64,000 bases of DNA from Acytostelium subglobosum LB1 (taxonomy: Eukaryota; Evosea; Eumycetozoa; Acytosteliales; Acytosteliaceae). This document shows positions 48,844 to 58,655 of the stretch, one piece after another (the first letter of the stretch is position 1; every line of letters starts with the position of its first letter). Location: assembly GCF_000787575.1 (NCBI RefSeq), contig NW_012236526.1, positions 434,001 through 498,000 of the forward strand, in the 5' to 3' direction. The notes under the pieces were generated by a model. It made no database searches, was not told where the DNA came from, and worked only from the letters and a program-made list of their open reading frames with translations. The position numbers were made by a program, and so were the translations under genes.

Positions 48844-51033
48844 ATGGATACTAAGTATGACATTGATATATTGTTCAGAAGATTGATCAACAATCGTTAT
48901 GTATCTACTCAGTTGTTCAATTGGATACATTATATCAATGACATTAAGAACAATAGTGACATCAAGCATATGATCAAGAGATGGAGTGACCTGGTGGCTC
49001 ATTGGATCAAGTGTGTAGAGTCACGCTTCAATGAATGGGATCAATTATATAATGAACCTGTTATCGAGTTTGAATGTGGACCATTCAACAAGTATCAAGG
49101 ACATGAGTACATCATCAAGTATATCATCAAGAACCAACCAGAGACAATCAAGTCATTGATGATACTTGATGCAATGTCATCGATTGGAAGAATGGACCTT
49201 GTTCAATACCTGCATGACAATGGGGCATCGGCAACAACACACGCGATGGACCATGCCAGCTCGTTGGACATGTTCCTCTTCCTCCAACAACATCGAACCG
49301 AGGGTCACACATGCCAGGCATTGGAGATCGCCTCACACAAAGGTTGCCTGCCGCTCGTGGAGCATCTCTACAACACCGCCATCAACAAGTTGGATCACAA
49401 ACATGCACTGGACTTTGCAGTCAGAGGAGGACACCTGGATGTGGTGCGCTTCCTTCATCAACACGGCCTTGGCAGTGGAGGATACAACTCGAGGACCATG
49501 GACAGAGTGGCAATCAGCGGTCATTTGGAGCTGCTCAAGTATCTACATCACAACAGAACTGAGGGATGTACGCCAAGGGCAATGAACGGTGCTGTATATA
49601 ATGGCCACTATGAGGTGGTCAGATTCCTCCACGAGAACAGGACTGAAGGAAGCACAGTTATGGCGCCTCGACAAGCAGCAAAGGATGGACATCTCTCAAT
49701 CATTCAACTATTCCACGAGCAACGTCGCACTGAGCCTTGGAGCATCAATGTTATGTCTGGCGCAGTGGCTTCGGGGCATCTCGATGTTGTGAAGTACCTC
49801 CACGAGCATCGCACCGAGGGGTGCACCTCAAACTCAGTGATGGAGGCAGCTGCTGGCGGACATCTAGACGTGATCCGATTCCTTCACGAGCACAGACCCA
49901 ACGACTCATCTATATTCACACAAGGTATCATGTGCAACGCGGCCAAACATGGACATCTCGACATTGTAAAGTATCTCCACGAGCACAGGACTGAAGGCTG
50001 TACAGCGCATGCGATGGACAGCGCAGCACTTGAAGGCCACCTCGAGGTGATCAAGTATCTTCATGTCAACCGAACTGAAGGCTGTACACCGTTTGCCATG
50101 CACTACGCCGCTGAGAATGGTCATTTGGAGATAGTTCGCTATCTTGTTGAGAATCGCACAGAGGGCTGTCAAGAAACAACAATGGACTATGCTGCGACTA
50201 ATGGACATTTGGCCGTCGTCACCTACCTGCACCACGCACAGAAGTTGAAGAGGACGATTGGACAATTGGACAATTGCTGCAGTACTGGGGCTATGGACGG
50301 TGCAGCGGGCAATGGATACCTGGACATCGTCCAATTCCTTCATTACAATCGCACTGAAGGCTGCACACCGGATGCAATGGACCAGGCTGCCCACGATGGA
50401 TACTTGGACATCGTTCGATTCCTGCACGACAACAGAACAGAGGGATGCAGGTTGTGGACCATGGACACTACCGCCAGGTATGGTCATTTGGAAGTGCTTA
50501 GATTTCTCCATGACAACAGAACAGACTGCTGCTGTACGTTTGAGGCCATGAACAAGGCGGCAGCCTATGGACACTTGGATGTTGTCCGCTTCCTTCACGA
50601 GAATCGCAGTGAGGGGTGCACAACCCGCACTTTGGACCAGGCTGCAAGGTACGGTCACACTGAGATGGTGAGGTATCTCTTGGACAACCGAACAGAGGGA
50701 TGCACTGTGGATGCCTTGAACTTGGCTGCCAGGCACGGACATCTGGGTACTGTCAAGCTGTTGCATGCGAGAGGAATCGAGGGCAGTGACCAGGCCATGG
50801 AGTACGCCGCAGAGAATGGACACGTGGATGTATTGCGATTCCTTCATTTCAACAGCACTCAAGGATGCACATCCAATGCGTTGGCACTGGCTGCCGCGAA
50901 TGGCAATGTAAGGGTAGTCCAATTCCTTGTGCACAATCGAACCGAAGGTAATATCGACGATGCACTTACTATCGCCAGCAGGAATGGATACAGTTCAATC
51001 GTGAAGTATCTCAAAAAGCACAAACAACATTGA
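48844..51033 (+). CDS. Ankyrin repeat protein 2
   Basis: Intronless, 729 codons, start ATG in family context 61 bases after the previous stop. Residues 1-75 form the family head (LFRRLINNRYVSTQLFN, RWSDLVAHWIKCVESRFNEW), residues 76-130 FECGPFNKYQGHEYIIKYII and SSIGRMDLVQYLHDNGA, then about 18 ankyrin units of 33-35 residues with GHLDVVRFLHE and NRTEGCT at the same place in most units. Ankyrin solenoids bind protein partners; none is known here. The first 900 bases are almost identical to gene 3, so the pair arose by recent duplication or is kept alike by gene conversion. Confidence 0.9.
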   Translation: MDTKYDIDILFRRLINNRYVSTQLFNWIHYINDIKNNSDIKHMIKRWSDLVAHWIKCVESRFNEWDQLYNEPVIEFECGPFNKYQGHEYIIKYIIKNQPETIKSLMILDAMSSIGRMDLVQYLHDNGASATTHAMDHASSLDMFLFLQQHRTEGHTCQALEIASHKGCLPLVEHLYNTAINKLDHKHALDFAVRGGHLDVVRFLHQHGLGSGGYNSRTMDRVAISGHLELLKYLHHNRTEGCTPRAMNGAVYNGHYEVVRFLHENRTEGSTVMAPRQAAKDGHLSIIQLFHEQRRTEPWSINVMSGAVASGHLDVVKYLHEHRTEGCTSNSVMEAAAGGHLDVIRFLHEHRPNDSSIFTQGIMCNAAKHGHLDIVKYLHEHRTEGCTAHAMDSAALEGHLEVIKYLHVNRTEGCTPFAMHYAAENGHLEIVRYLVENRTEGCQETTMDYAATNGHLAVVTYLHHAQKLKRTIGQLDNCCSTGAMDGAAGNGYLDIVQFLHYNRTEGCTPDAMDQAAHDGYLDIVRFLHDNRTEGCRLWTMDTTARYGHLEVLRFLHDNRTDCCCTFEAMNKAAAYGHLDVVRFLHENRSEGCTTRTLDQAARYGHTEMVRYLLDNRTEGCTVDALNLAARHGHLGTVKLLHARGIEGSDQAMEYAAENGHVDVLRFLHFNSTQGCTSNALALAAANGNVRVVQFLVHNRTEGNIDDALTIASRNGYSSIVKYLKKHKQH

Positions 51034-51138
51034 TCTGATCGATCAATCCAGTGTACTCAACTTGTGACCTTGCAAAATAAAGTTGAGGCCTTGCCTCATT
51101 CACTCAATCAACCAATCAAACAAAATGATCAATTAAAG

Positions 51139-53013
51139 ATGGATAAGTATGACATAGATATGTTGTTCAAACGATTGATCAACAATCGTTATATATCTAC
51201 TCAGTTGTTCAATCATATACATTTTATAAGCAACAGTGGCGACAAGACTAAAGTCAAGATCAAGATCAAGAGATGGAATGACCTGGTGGCTCATTGGATC
51301 AAGTGTGTAAAGACACGTTTCAATGAATGGAATGAGGGGTGTAGAGAATCACCAATCGTGTTTGAATGTGGACCATTCGACAAGTATCAAGGACATGAGT
51401 ACATCATCAAGTATATCATCAAGAACCAACCAGAGACATTCAAGTCATTGATGATACTTGATGCAATGTCATCGATTGGAAGAATGGACCTTGTTCAAAA
51501 CCTTCATGACAATGGTGCACTGGCAACAACACGCGCGATGGACCATGCCAGCTCGTTGGACATGTTCCTCTTCCTCCAACAACATCGAACCGAGGGTCAC
51601 ACATGCCAGGCATTGGAGATCGCCTCACACAAAGGTTGCCTGCCGCTCGTGGAGCATCTCTACAACACCGCCATCAACAAGTTGGATCACAAACATGCAC
51701 TGGACTTTGCAGTCAGAGGAGGACACCTGGATGTGGTGCGCTTCCTCCATCAACACAGCCTTGGCAGTGGAGGATACAACTCGAGGACCATGGACAGTGT
51801 GGCAAGCAACGGTCATTTGGAGCTGCTCAAGTATCTACATCACAACAGAACTGAGGGTTGTACGTCAAGGGCAATGACCGGTGCTGCATATAATGGCCAC
51901 TATGAGGTGGTCAGATTCCTCCATGAGAACAGGACTGAAGGAAGCACTGCGGAGGCGCCTCGACAAGCAGCAAAGGATGGACATCTCTCAATCATTCAAC
52001 TATTCCACGAGCAACGTCGCACCGAGCCTTGGAGCAGCGATGTTATGTCTCACGCAGTGGCCTCGGGGCATCTCGATGTTGTGAAGTACCTCCACGAGCA
52101 TCGGACCGAGGGCTGTACAGTGGAATCGATGGATCGAGCAGCACATAAAGGCCACATCGAGGTTATCCGATTCCTTCATGTCAACCGAACCGAGGGCTGT
52201 ACACCGAACGCCATGCACTACGCTGCACAGCTAGGCCATCTTGATGTAGTTCGCTATCTTGATGAGAACCGCACAGAGGGATGTCTAGTTAACACCATGG
52301 ACTTGGCTGCGACCAATGGACATCTGGCCGTCGTCACCTACCTGCACCACGCTCAGAAGATGAAGAGGACAATTGGCCAATGCTGCACTACTCTGGCTAT
52401 GGACGGTGCTTCCACTAAAGGACACGTGGAAATCGTCCAATTCCTTCATCACAACCGCACAGAAGGCTGCACACGGGATGCCATGGACGGTGCTGCCATC
52501 AATGGACATTTGAACGTAATTAGTTTCCTCCACACCAGCAGAACAGAGGGATGCGGGCCATGGGCCATGGACTATGCTTCCAGGCATGGTCATTTGGAAG
52601 TTGTTAGATTCCTTCACAACTATTTAACAAAGTGCTGCACTATTGATGCCATGGACGGTGCTGCAGCAGGTGGACACTTGGATGTGGTCCGCTTCCTTCA
52701 CGAGAATCGCAGTGAAGGGTGCACTGTACGAGCAGTGGACCAGGCTGCAATGAATGGTCACAACGAGATTGTGAAGTATCTTTTGGACAACCGAACAGAG
52801 GGTTGTACAAAGGAGGCAGTGGACTGGGCGGCCATGAAGGGACATCTGGATACTGTCAAGCTGTTGCATGAGAGAGGAATCGAGGGCAGTGACAAAGCTT
52901 TGAAGTACGCTAAAGAGAATGGACACTTGGATGTATTGCGATTCCTTCAAGTCAACAGCACTCAAAGATGTGCATCCAACGCAGGATATGGCATTCTGGA
53001 CAACATAGAGTAG
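51139..53013 (+). CDS. Ankyrin repeat protein 3
   Basis: Intronless, 624 codons; start MDKYDIDMLFKRLINNRYIS. An upstream in-frame ATG-like codon exists but the family start is clear. Same head and repeat type as gene 2, with about 15 ankyrin units; nearly identical to gene 2 from HTCQALEIASHKGCLPLVEH to the middle, then diverging. Its last unit is cut short (QRCASNAGYGILDNIE) compared with gene 2, which suggests loss of the 3' end before the foreign DNA downstream. Confidence 0.88.
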   Translation: MDKYDIDMLFKRLINNRYISTQLFNHIHFISNSGDKTKVKIKIKRWNDLVAHWIKCVKTRFNEWNEGCRESPIVFECGPFDKYQGHEYIIKYIIKNQPETFKSLMILDAMSSIGRMDLVQNLHDNGALATTRAMDHASSLDMFLFLQQHRTEGHTCQALEIASHKGCLPLVEHLYNTAINKLDHKHALDFAVRGGHLDVVRFLHQHSLGSGGYNSRTMDSVASNGHLELLKYLHHNRTEGCTSRAMTGAAYNGHYEVVRFLHENRTEGSTAEAPRQAAKDGHLSIIQLFHEQRRTEPWSSDVMSHAVASGHLDVVKYLHEHRTEGCTVESMDRAAHKGHIEVIRFLHVNRTEGCTPNAMHYAAQLGHLDVVRYLDENRTEGCLVNTMDLAATNGHLAVVTYLHHAQKMKRTIGQCCTTLAMDGASTKGHVEIVQFLHHNRTEGCTRDAMDGAAINGHLNVISFLHTSRTEGCGPWAMDYASRHGHLEVVRFLHNYLTKCCTIDAMDGAAAGGHLDVVRFLHENRSEGCTVRAVDQAAMNGHNEIVKYLLDNRTEGCTKEAVDWAAMKGHLDTVKLLHERGIEGSDKALKYAKENGHLDVLRFLQVNSTQRCASNAGYGILDNIE

Positions 53014-53079
53014 TTGTTCCGCTCACTCATTCATCCAATCAATCCAATCAATCAATCTTTAATTCATTCATTCATTCAA

Positions 53080-53357
53080 TCATGGGGTGCCCTTCCAACG
53101 TAGGTCAATAAAGTTCTTCAGATGGAAGAGGTCGATCATGACATTGGCAGAAGTTCCTTCAGGTACTCCATTGATATCTCCATTGTAGATATCAACCTTG
53201 GGAATCTGAAGAAGATAGATTGGATCATTTGCAGCAGCAGGTGGTGTGTTGACGGCAATTGTATTCCCAGTCACTGGAGGAAATTCATAAGAGTCTGTGT
53301 ACCTAATGGATAGAGAACAAGGAGATGTTCCAAATGAAATGACTTGTGCTGGTCTCT
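53080..53357 (-). pseudogene. Uma2-like nuclease gene, C-terminal part
   Basis: Minus-strand frame from the end of the left inverted repeat to TGA at 53080. It reads AQVISFGTSP, then AANDPIYLLQIPKVD and a SANVMIDLFHLKNFID ending. This matches the C-terminal third of the Uma2-like (PF05685-type, PD-(D/E)XK fold) proteins found in dictyostelids and glomeromycete fungi. The N-terminal part lies on the same strand at 59092-59790, on the other side of the insertion. Confidence 0.6.
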
Positions 53358-53550
53358 CAGTGTGTGGCAGCTCTGGTCTGGTGCCCTCCAACAATCATTC
53401 CAATCGCTTCGCGATTTTCATTCTTCAATCAATATTCTACTATTAATATTATTTATTAAATTGTTAATATTGGTTGGGTATTAAAAAAAAAGAGAGGGAG
53501 GGAAGGGAGGCATTGGTGAAGATATTTTTAAAAAAAAAATAAAAAAATAT
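53353..53550. repeat. Left terminal inverted repeat of the insertion
   Basis: From TCTCTCAGTGTGTGGCAGC inward, about 190 bases match the reverse complement of 58862-59091, including CCTCCAACAATCATTCCAAT and TTGGTTGGGTATTAAA. Matches are near-complete apart from a 43-base block present only in the right copy. Inner end is a poly-A tract. Confidence 0.85.
53354..53359. repeat. Target site duplication, left copy (CTCTCA)
   Basis: CTCTCA here and at 59098-59103 in the same orientation bracket the insertion. Removing the element and one copy joins the two Uma2-like halves in frame (…Asp-Cys-Glu-Arg-Pro-Ala…). Six bases is the usual size for Polinton-type integration. Confidence 0.55.
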
Positions 53551-53833
53551 TAAAATACTTTTCACCCTTCCTTCCCTGTCCTCCCTGGAACAAAAATGAA
53601 GGGAGAGGTATTAAAGGTCTGGAATTATAATTAATATTAATAAAGTCTTCACCAGTCCTTCCCTTCCTCCCTAGTGATGATTGTTAAGGGGAGAGTATTG
53701 GTAATGATGGTAGTAGGGATGGAGGGATGTTGTGGTGAAGATTGTATAAATATTTATATAATTGATCAGATGATGAAGGCACCTTATAAACTGTAAGAAG
53801 GATAAAAAAATATAATATGCAGTATAGATATAA

Positions 53834-54197
53834 ATGATTGTAGAACTAATTGATTTCCTGAACCAGATTGATTCTATCAATAAAAAAAGGGAGGAGCATG
53901 AAATACAAATGAAGGAGAAAATAGAGTGATGATTGTTATCAAGGAACATTGTCTAGTTTTCAGGAACAACGAAATAGATTTATCCACAGTTGTGACCCAG
54001 AAGAGAGACAACATTTGTCTATGTTACATCATTGCATTATAGAATTGAATAGTAGGATAGCAGCAAATGGGAAAGTAATCAACAAATTAAGAACTGCCAT
54101 CAATTTATTAATACCAGAGTTGTACTGGTTGGAGTTTTCAATGAATCAATATATAGCCAAATTATTATTTAAGAATAAAAATAATATAGTAATATAA
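53834..54197 (+). pseudogene. Small element ORF, unknown, interrupted
   Basis: A 31-codon frame from ATG at 53834 with a short coiled coil (INKKREEHEIQMKEKIE) ends at 53929; a second frame continues from about 53961 (QEQRNRFIHSCDPEERQHLS to KLLFKNKNNI) to 54197. The two look like one helical protein broken by a shift or a tiny intron. AT-rich, unlike the host genes. Not recognised. Confidence 0.4.
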
Positions 54198-54204
54198 CAT
54201 AACA

Positions 54205-54381
54205 ATGTCCTCATTCAAGATCAAGTACCAATCAGATCCGGAGTTCGGTGAGAAGCACAAGGCTTACCTGCGACAAAAAATTTTGTGTGAGTGTGGCTTC
54301 CCAATTGGGATAACAAATATCCATCGCCACAGACAAGGCAACATTCACAAACAGTTGATGGAGCAACAAACAAATAAATAA
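54205..54381 (+). CDS. Small zinc-finger ORF of viral/Polinton-like type
   Basis: 58 codons, intact. Reads KYQSDPEFGEKHKAYLRQK then CECG and a RHRQGNIHKQ ending, with Cys28, Cys30, His42 and His48 as likely metal ligands. The pattern 'Y-x-(n)-K...C-x-C-G...H-x5-H' is a common short ORF in nucleocytoplasmic large DNA viruses, virophages and related elements; its job is unknown. Confidence 0.6.
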   Translation: MSSFKIKYQSDPEFGEKHKAYLRQKILCECGFPIGITNIHRHRQGNIHKQLMEQQTNK

Positions 54382-54416
54382 TATATAATTAATTTATCAA
54401 TTAGATATATATAACA

Positions 54417-55320
54417 ATGGATCGCAACAGACTTAACAGCATCGGCTTCAAACAATACAAATTCAGAGGCAACTACACGCGTGATCAGATCGCAGATAAG
54501 GCTCAGAAGTACAGTAATTACTTCTACAACAGGGGAGTCAATCCAAACACAAGAGTTGAAGTAGTGCTGCCATATCCAGGCATCAATCAATTTAGATCAG
54601 GTAAATTCACAAAGGTAGGTCATCCCATCGACATGTTCCATCCTCATGATTATGATGGTGCACCAATAGACGAACCTGACACATTCCAATCATTCAGCAT
54701 ATTCGTACAGAAGGCTAATAATCCCAAAGCAGGCGGATGCAACAGTGAATGGAACAACTGTCTGTATCACTGTATCAAGCAATGCTATCCAGACATTGTC
54801 AACACATGTAATGCACCACTGCGACTGAAGAAGTATCTCAATCTTGATGCCAAGGACCCTGGACTACACACTCGACAAGACAGACACATACCAACCCAAG
54901 GGCATAGCAATCAAGAAGAAGGATAGAGTGATGAAGCCTGTAGCATTCAAATACGCAAGCGACGATGACAATGTCATCATATATGATGCTACTCAGAGCA
55001 CGATGAGTAGAGAGCAGTTCATCCGTGAGAAGAGCAGGATCAAGTCCACATATCAGTTCATATACTCAGAGGATGGAAAGACACTGGAACAAACACTACA
55101 ATCATTCATCACCGACGCTGGATCCAGAACACATACAACAAGATGAAGGCGAGTGGATATCCAAAGCATCACAAGGACCACTGATGTTTGCTGAACAATA
55201 CCCTGGTCCTCTCTACAAGTATGCAAGATGTACGCAGCAATACTCAAGAGCAACAACTTCATGATCCCAATCAAGCATGGTATGATGTATTTTTATAATG
55301 ACATCATCAAGAAAGGTTAC
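54417..55320 (+). pseudogene. Decayed family B DNA polymerase (protein-primed type), 5' part
   Basis: Frame 1 (54417-54926) starts MDRNRLNSIGF and contains NSEWNNCLYHCIKQ at about residue 108, a block that precedes the polymerase domain in fungal and invertron PolB proteins I recall. Frame 2 continues from about 54858 to 55120 (DTYQPKGIAIKKKDRVMKPV), frame 3 from about 55112 (EWISKASQGPLMFAEQYPGP) to LYKY at 55211-55222, and a fourth from 55228 (MYAAILKSNNFMIPIKHG). The last two flank where polymerase motif A (D-x-x-S-x-Y-P) should be; only five bases separate LYKY from MYAAIL, so the catalytic Asp and Ser codons are gone. At least three shifts; not functional. No palm motif C or thumb remains. 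Confidence 0.5.
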
Positions 55321-55377
55321 GCTGGCTCAGCTGCCAATCTGTCAGTTGTTTGAACTCACCAAATGCTTGATTGGTAG

Positions 55378-56006
55378 AACGAGAATGATGAGTTCGATCG
55401 TGTGGCAGTGATGCAAGCATGTATACCCAAGTCATTCTATACAGTGCCAAGGAATAGAAATACATTTACACTTAGAGAAGCTGATCAGGATGTACTAATC
55501 ACTGTACCTGTTGGCAACTACAGTAGACTATCATTGCAAGACACTGTACAGACATTGTTGAATCAACAGTCGCCTAATCAGTTGACATACGCAATCACAT
55601 GGCCAACATCAAAACAACCTAATACAGGTAAGTACACATTACAGTATCAACGACAAAGGATGGTGTATCACTTGTATTCAACGATGCTGACCTATTCCAT
55701 CATCTTGGTTTCAATCAGGACTCTGTCAATCCATTTGTTGGTGGGGCGTTGACTAGTGCCAATGTCATTGATCTTCAGATAGAGAACATCTTGTACATTC
55801 ACTCTGACTTGTGTAGCAATGGATCTGATGATGTTCTACAAGAAGTATGTACTGCAGGTGTACCTGACTTTGCGTATGTCAATTGGACTAATCTCAACCT
55901 GGAGGCATACTCCAAACAGCTAGTGTCAAAGACCAAGAAGACGTTCTATATATATCTGAGTAACCGCTCGAGACCAAGAGTTGAGGAGGCCGTCCGTATG
56001 TCATAA
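55378..56006 (+). pseudogene. Virion-associated-like protein remnant, frameshifted
   Basis: Frame 1 from 55378 reads VMQACIPKSFYTVPRNRNTF and LITVPVGNYSRLSLQDTVQT; near 55640 the frame shifts and continues as LFHHLGFNQDSVNPFVGGAL, then ANVIDLQIENILYIHSDLC up to FYIYLSNR at about 55965. The 'IPK-(S/T)-(F/Y)-Y ... NTFTL ... ITVPVGNY-(S/T)' layout recalls a structural protein seen in Polinton-like viruses and large DNA viruses of protists; recall only, not tested. Its 3' end falls in the 25-bp direct repeat. Confidence 0.4.
55958..55982 (+). repeat. 25-bp direct repeat, copy 1
   Basis: GAGTAACCGCTCGAGACC followed by AAGAGTT; differs at two positions from the copy at 58650-58674. Lies at the 3' end of the virion-like ORF. 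Confidence 0.8.
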
Positions 56007-56009
56007 AGA

Positions 56010-56590
56010 TTAAATAACAATATTCCAGCGATTGTCCTTACACTTTGGAGTGGTATGACAATTCAACAAGTTCATAAACCTCTGTACAACAACAACAACA
56101 ACAACAACAATGCCAGAGTGGTATAGGTGGTCTTGGTGAACGTCAGCTCTTGAGTTGAGGAAAGGTGTCCCATCCATTTGGCTGCCAGGTACTCGGGTAA
56201 AACGAGGGCCCAACGACAGATGTGTGAGACCGACTGGGAGGTTGGGCAACGGCTGGTTGAAGGATGAGTGCTGGAGTGTGAGATCGAGGTGTGAGGATGA
56301 CAGTGTTTCTCTGCTCAACGGTTGATTGAAAGACTCCCTCAACTCGAGACATGTAAGCGACGACGGCAAGTTGGACTTTGCCATCGACCCTGAGGAGGTT
56401 TATTATATTCAATTGTCCATCAATCACAAGGGTGTCCGATAGAGTCAAGTACCTTCAGCTCGGGTGCATCGACACGTTCGAGTTGAGCAAGGGCATGCTC
56501 CCGTCGTCGGTCAGGACACTGGTCATGTCGATCTACAACCACGATTTGATACCAAACGATATCCCAGCATTGTCACATCCTTAGAGTTGA
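56010..56590. pseudogene. Broken FNIP repeats arranged head to head
   Basis: Minus strand 56384 down to about 56150: LPSSLTCLELRESFNQPLSR, then SSFNQPLPNLPVGLTHLSLG, clear FNIP units, ending in a (TTG)n stretch at 56085-56111. Plus strand 56378 to about 56584: SDRVKYLQLGCIDTFELSKG and LPSSVRTLVMSIYNHDLIPN, weaker FNIP units. The two meet at 56378-56384. Host-derived, dead. Confidence 0.6.
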
Positions 56591-56813
56591 TTGGATACGC
56601 ATGTCCACTGGCAAGGTGAAGATCTTCACTGAAGGTGTGCTTGAACAACAATGTGTTGGACAGTCTTGTCAGTTGGTATGTTCGGTTGCTCGATGCCAGT
56701 TTAGGTTAAGGTGACCTCACACTTGTGAGCAACATACCAGCAATGATGTTAGTTGTAGTTCGTTTTCGAACCCCCCACTCATTACGTCGACATGGGTTAT
56801 TTCCGATCGGGGA

Positions 56814-58655
56814 ATGAGGCAAAGTCGAAACATGACAAGAGCTCATGACAGGTCGATCATGTCATTTGAGACAACATCAATATTTGTAATACTTATAATA
56901 ATAATGGTGATAATACTCTCTAGATTGCTACTCTGTTCTCTGGCCATTTTGACTTTGACCGCCCTGCAGACGCGGGCCCAAGACACCTACTACTATAACC
57001 TCAACAATTGCTGGGCTATGGGCATGGAGCCAGATGCTCTTTGTCAAATCGGCGTGCAGGGCAACGAGAATGGCGGATGGATCAACTCCAATAGTCCCAC
57101 TTGCTACAACCCGCTGGATATCATCATCGTGTCCATGATCGGCTTCGACCCGCAATCATCGTTGCGAGTGGGCATCAACCAATGCCAAGCGAGCTCCATC
57201 AACTTTGTAGGGCTCCAGGATAACAATCAGGCCGATCTGGAAGTCTACATGCAATGGTCGAGCCCCTCCATCAAATATACAGCCTCGGGCAATGTCGCGT
57301 TCACTACCAATGCCGGTGCGATGTACATGGGCTTGCTGGAGTTGACCAACGGTGCTTCGTTTTACTCAACCCAGACCTCTTCGATTCAATCTCTCAATCT
57401 CACCAACAAGTCGGTCTTCTCGGTGAACGCCCCGACCACAGTCACCACCTTGGCCGTCTACGACTCCACCTCCTCCATTTATGCGAGCTTGGGTTCTGTT
57501 CTCACAGTCAGCGAGTACGCCAGCGTGTCTGGTCCGGTCACCCCTAGTGCCATTAGCTTTGCCAAGGGTGCCACGCTCAACGGCATGGTTGACAATGGAA
57601 TGTCATACATACAGAACTCCATGTACACCCTTGGAGCCTCATCAGTTGTGAATATGGACAGCCCGGTGGTCATCTCCCCAGATATTGTGCATGCCACCAT
57701 CAAGCCCCTGGCCACGTTCAGCTTCGTCTCACCCTCCACAATCACGAACTTTGGAGACAAACTCAACCTTGTCGTGCAGGACCCCAACAGTGCGGGGTTG
57801 GTCAACATCTCGATGACATCGGGTGCAGTCAACTCCCTCACGCTCAACATGGGCCCCGACTCAGTGTGCCAACTTCAAGGCCAATTTTCCATTGGAACGT
57901 TTGGTGGGTCGAACACGGGATATGTTGTTGTCACCGGCAAGTCAACAATCACTCTCCAGCTCAAAGACACCTTGTGCGATACGTTGGTGGATGCAGGCAG
58001 CAAGCTGACAGTCATTGGCCAGGCAGGATTGAAACCCACTCTTGTCAGTGGTCTGGCCGTGGCAGACTCTTCAACTCTGGTAATCCAGCGCGCCACAGTC
58101 ACAACAGACTTTGTCAACGTCACGTCGGCGTCCAAGCTGGTGCTGGACTCCAGCTCGATGGTCGTGATACCCCAGGGCGATGACCTCAAGGGCACATTCC
58201 AAGTGTGGCCAGACAGCTCGGTCGAGTTCAGGGACCCCCCTGCCTTCCCCATTGTTGTGCCCATGCTCGTCACTGAACTCACCGACATGATGTTCCAAGG
58301 TTCGGTGGTCATCTCCTTCTCACAGAGTCATCCAGCGCATGTAGCCTACAGTGTGCTCAGCTTTGTTCAGTCTGGTCAGAACACTATCATTTTACCGAGC
58401 CAGACGTCGGTCAGCCAACTGTCCTTCCCTACAAAATCCTCTTTCCACTACAGCGTCAGCAACCTCGACGGCAAGACCACGAGTTTGGTTGTGGAGATCT
58501 CTGGTTTGACCATTGGTGCGTTCATTGGTGTCATTGTCGGAAGTGTTCTTGGAGTTGTGGTGATTGCCGCTTTGATTGGAGGAGTCATCATCTACCGACG
58601 CAGGAGGCAAGCTCAAGGATACTCCAAAGTCAACATCAACGATGACAACGAGTAA
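56814..58655 (+). CDS. Type I membrane protein with beta-solenoid-like ectodomain, intact cargo gene
   Basis: Intronless, up to 613 codons; ATGs at residues 16 (56859) or 31 (56904) are more likely starts because a signal peptide (LLLCSLAILTLTALQTRAQ) then lies at the very N-terminus. The ectodomain of about 530 residues is Ser/Thr/Val-rich with irregular short strands (NGASFYSTQTSSIQSLNL; AVADSSTLVIQRATVTTDFV), as in right-handed beta-helix or adhesin-like dictyostelid surface proteins. A single membrane helix (GAFIGVIVGSVLGVVVIAAL) precedes a basic RRRRQ stop-transfer and a short cytosolic tail. The stop codon TAA lies within the second 25-bp repeat, so the gene's end may be supplied by the element. 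Base composition is like host genes and no disruption is seen. Confidence 0.75.
   Translation: MRQSRNMTRAHDRSIMSFETTSIFVILIIIMVIILSRLLLCSLAILTLTALQTRAQDTYYYNLNNCWAMGMEPDALCQIGVQGNENGGWINSNSPTCYNPLDIIIVSMIGFDPQSSLRVGINQCQASSINFVGLQDNNQADLEVYMQWSSPSIKYTASGNVAFTTNAGAMYMGLLELTNGASFYSTQTSSIQSLNLTNKSVFSVNAPTTVTTLAVYDSTSSIYASLGSVLTVSEYASVSGPVTPSAISFAKGATLNGMVDNGMSYIQNSMYTLGASSVVNMDSPVVISPDIVHATIKPLATFSFVSPSTITNFGDKLNLVVQDPNSAGLVNISMTSGAVNSLTLNMGPDSVCQLQGQFSIGTFGGSNTGYVVVTGKSTITLQLKDTLCDTLVDAGSKLTVIGQAGLKPTLVSGLAVADSSTLVIQRATVTTDFVNVTSASKLVLDSSSMVVIPQGDDLKGTFQVWPDSSVEFRDPPAFPIVVPMLVTELTDMMFQGSVVISFSQSHPAHVAYSVLSFVQSGQNTIILPSQTSVSQLSFPTKSSFHYSVSNLDGKTTSLVVEISGLTIGAFIGVIVGSVLGVVVIAALIGGVIIYRRRRQAQGYSKVNINDDNE

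Noticed and set aside
56761-56800. TTTTCGAACCCCCC as a tRNA T-arm
   Set aside because: No acceptor or anticodon stem can be built around it.
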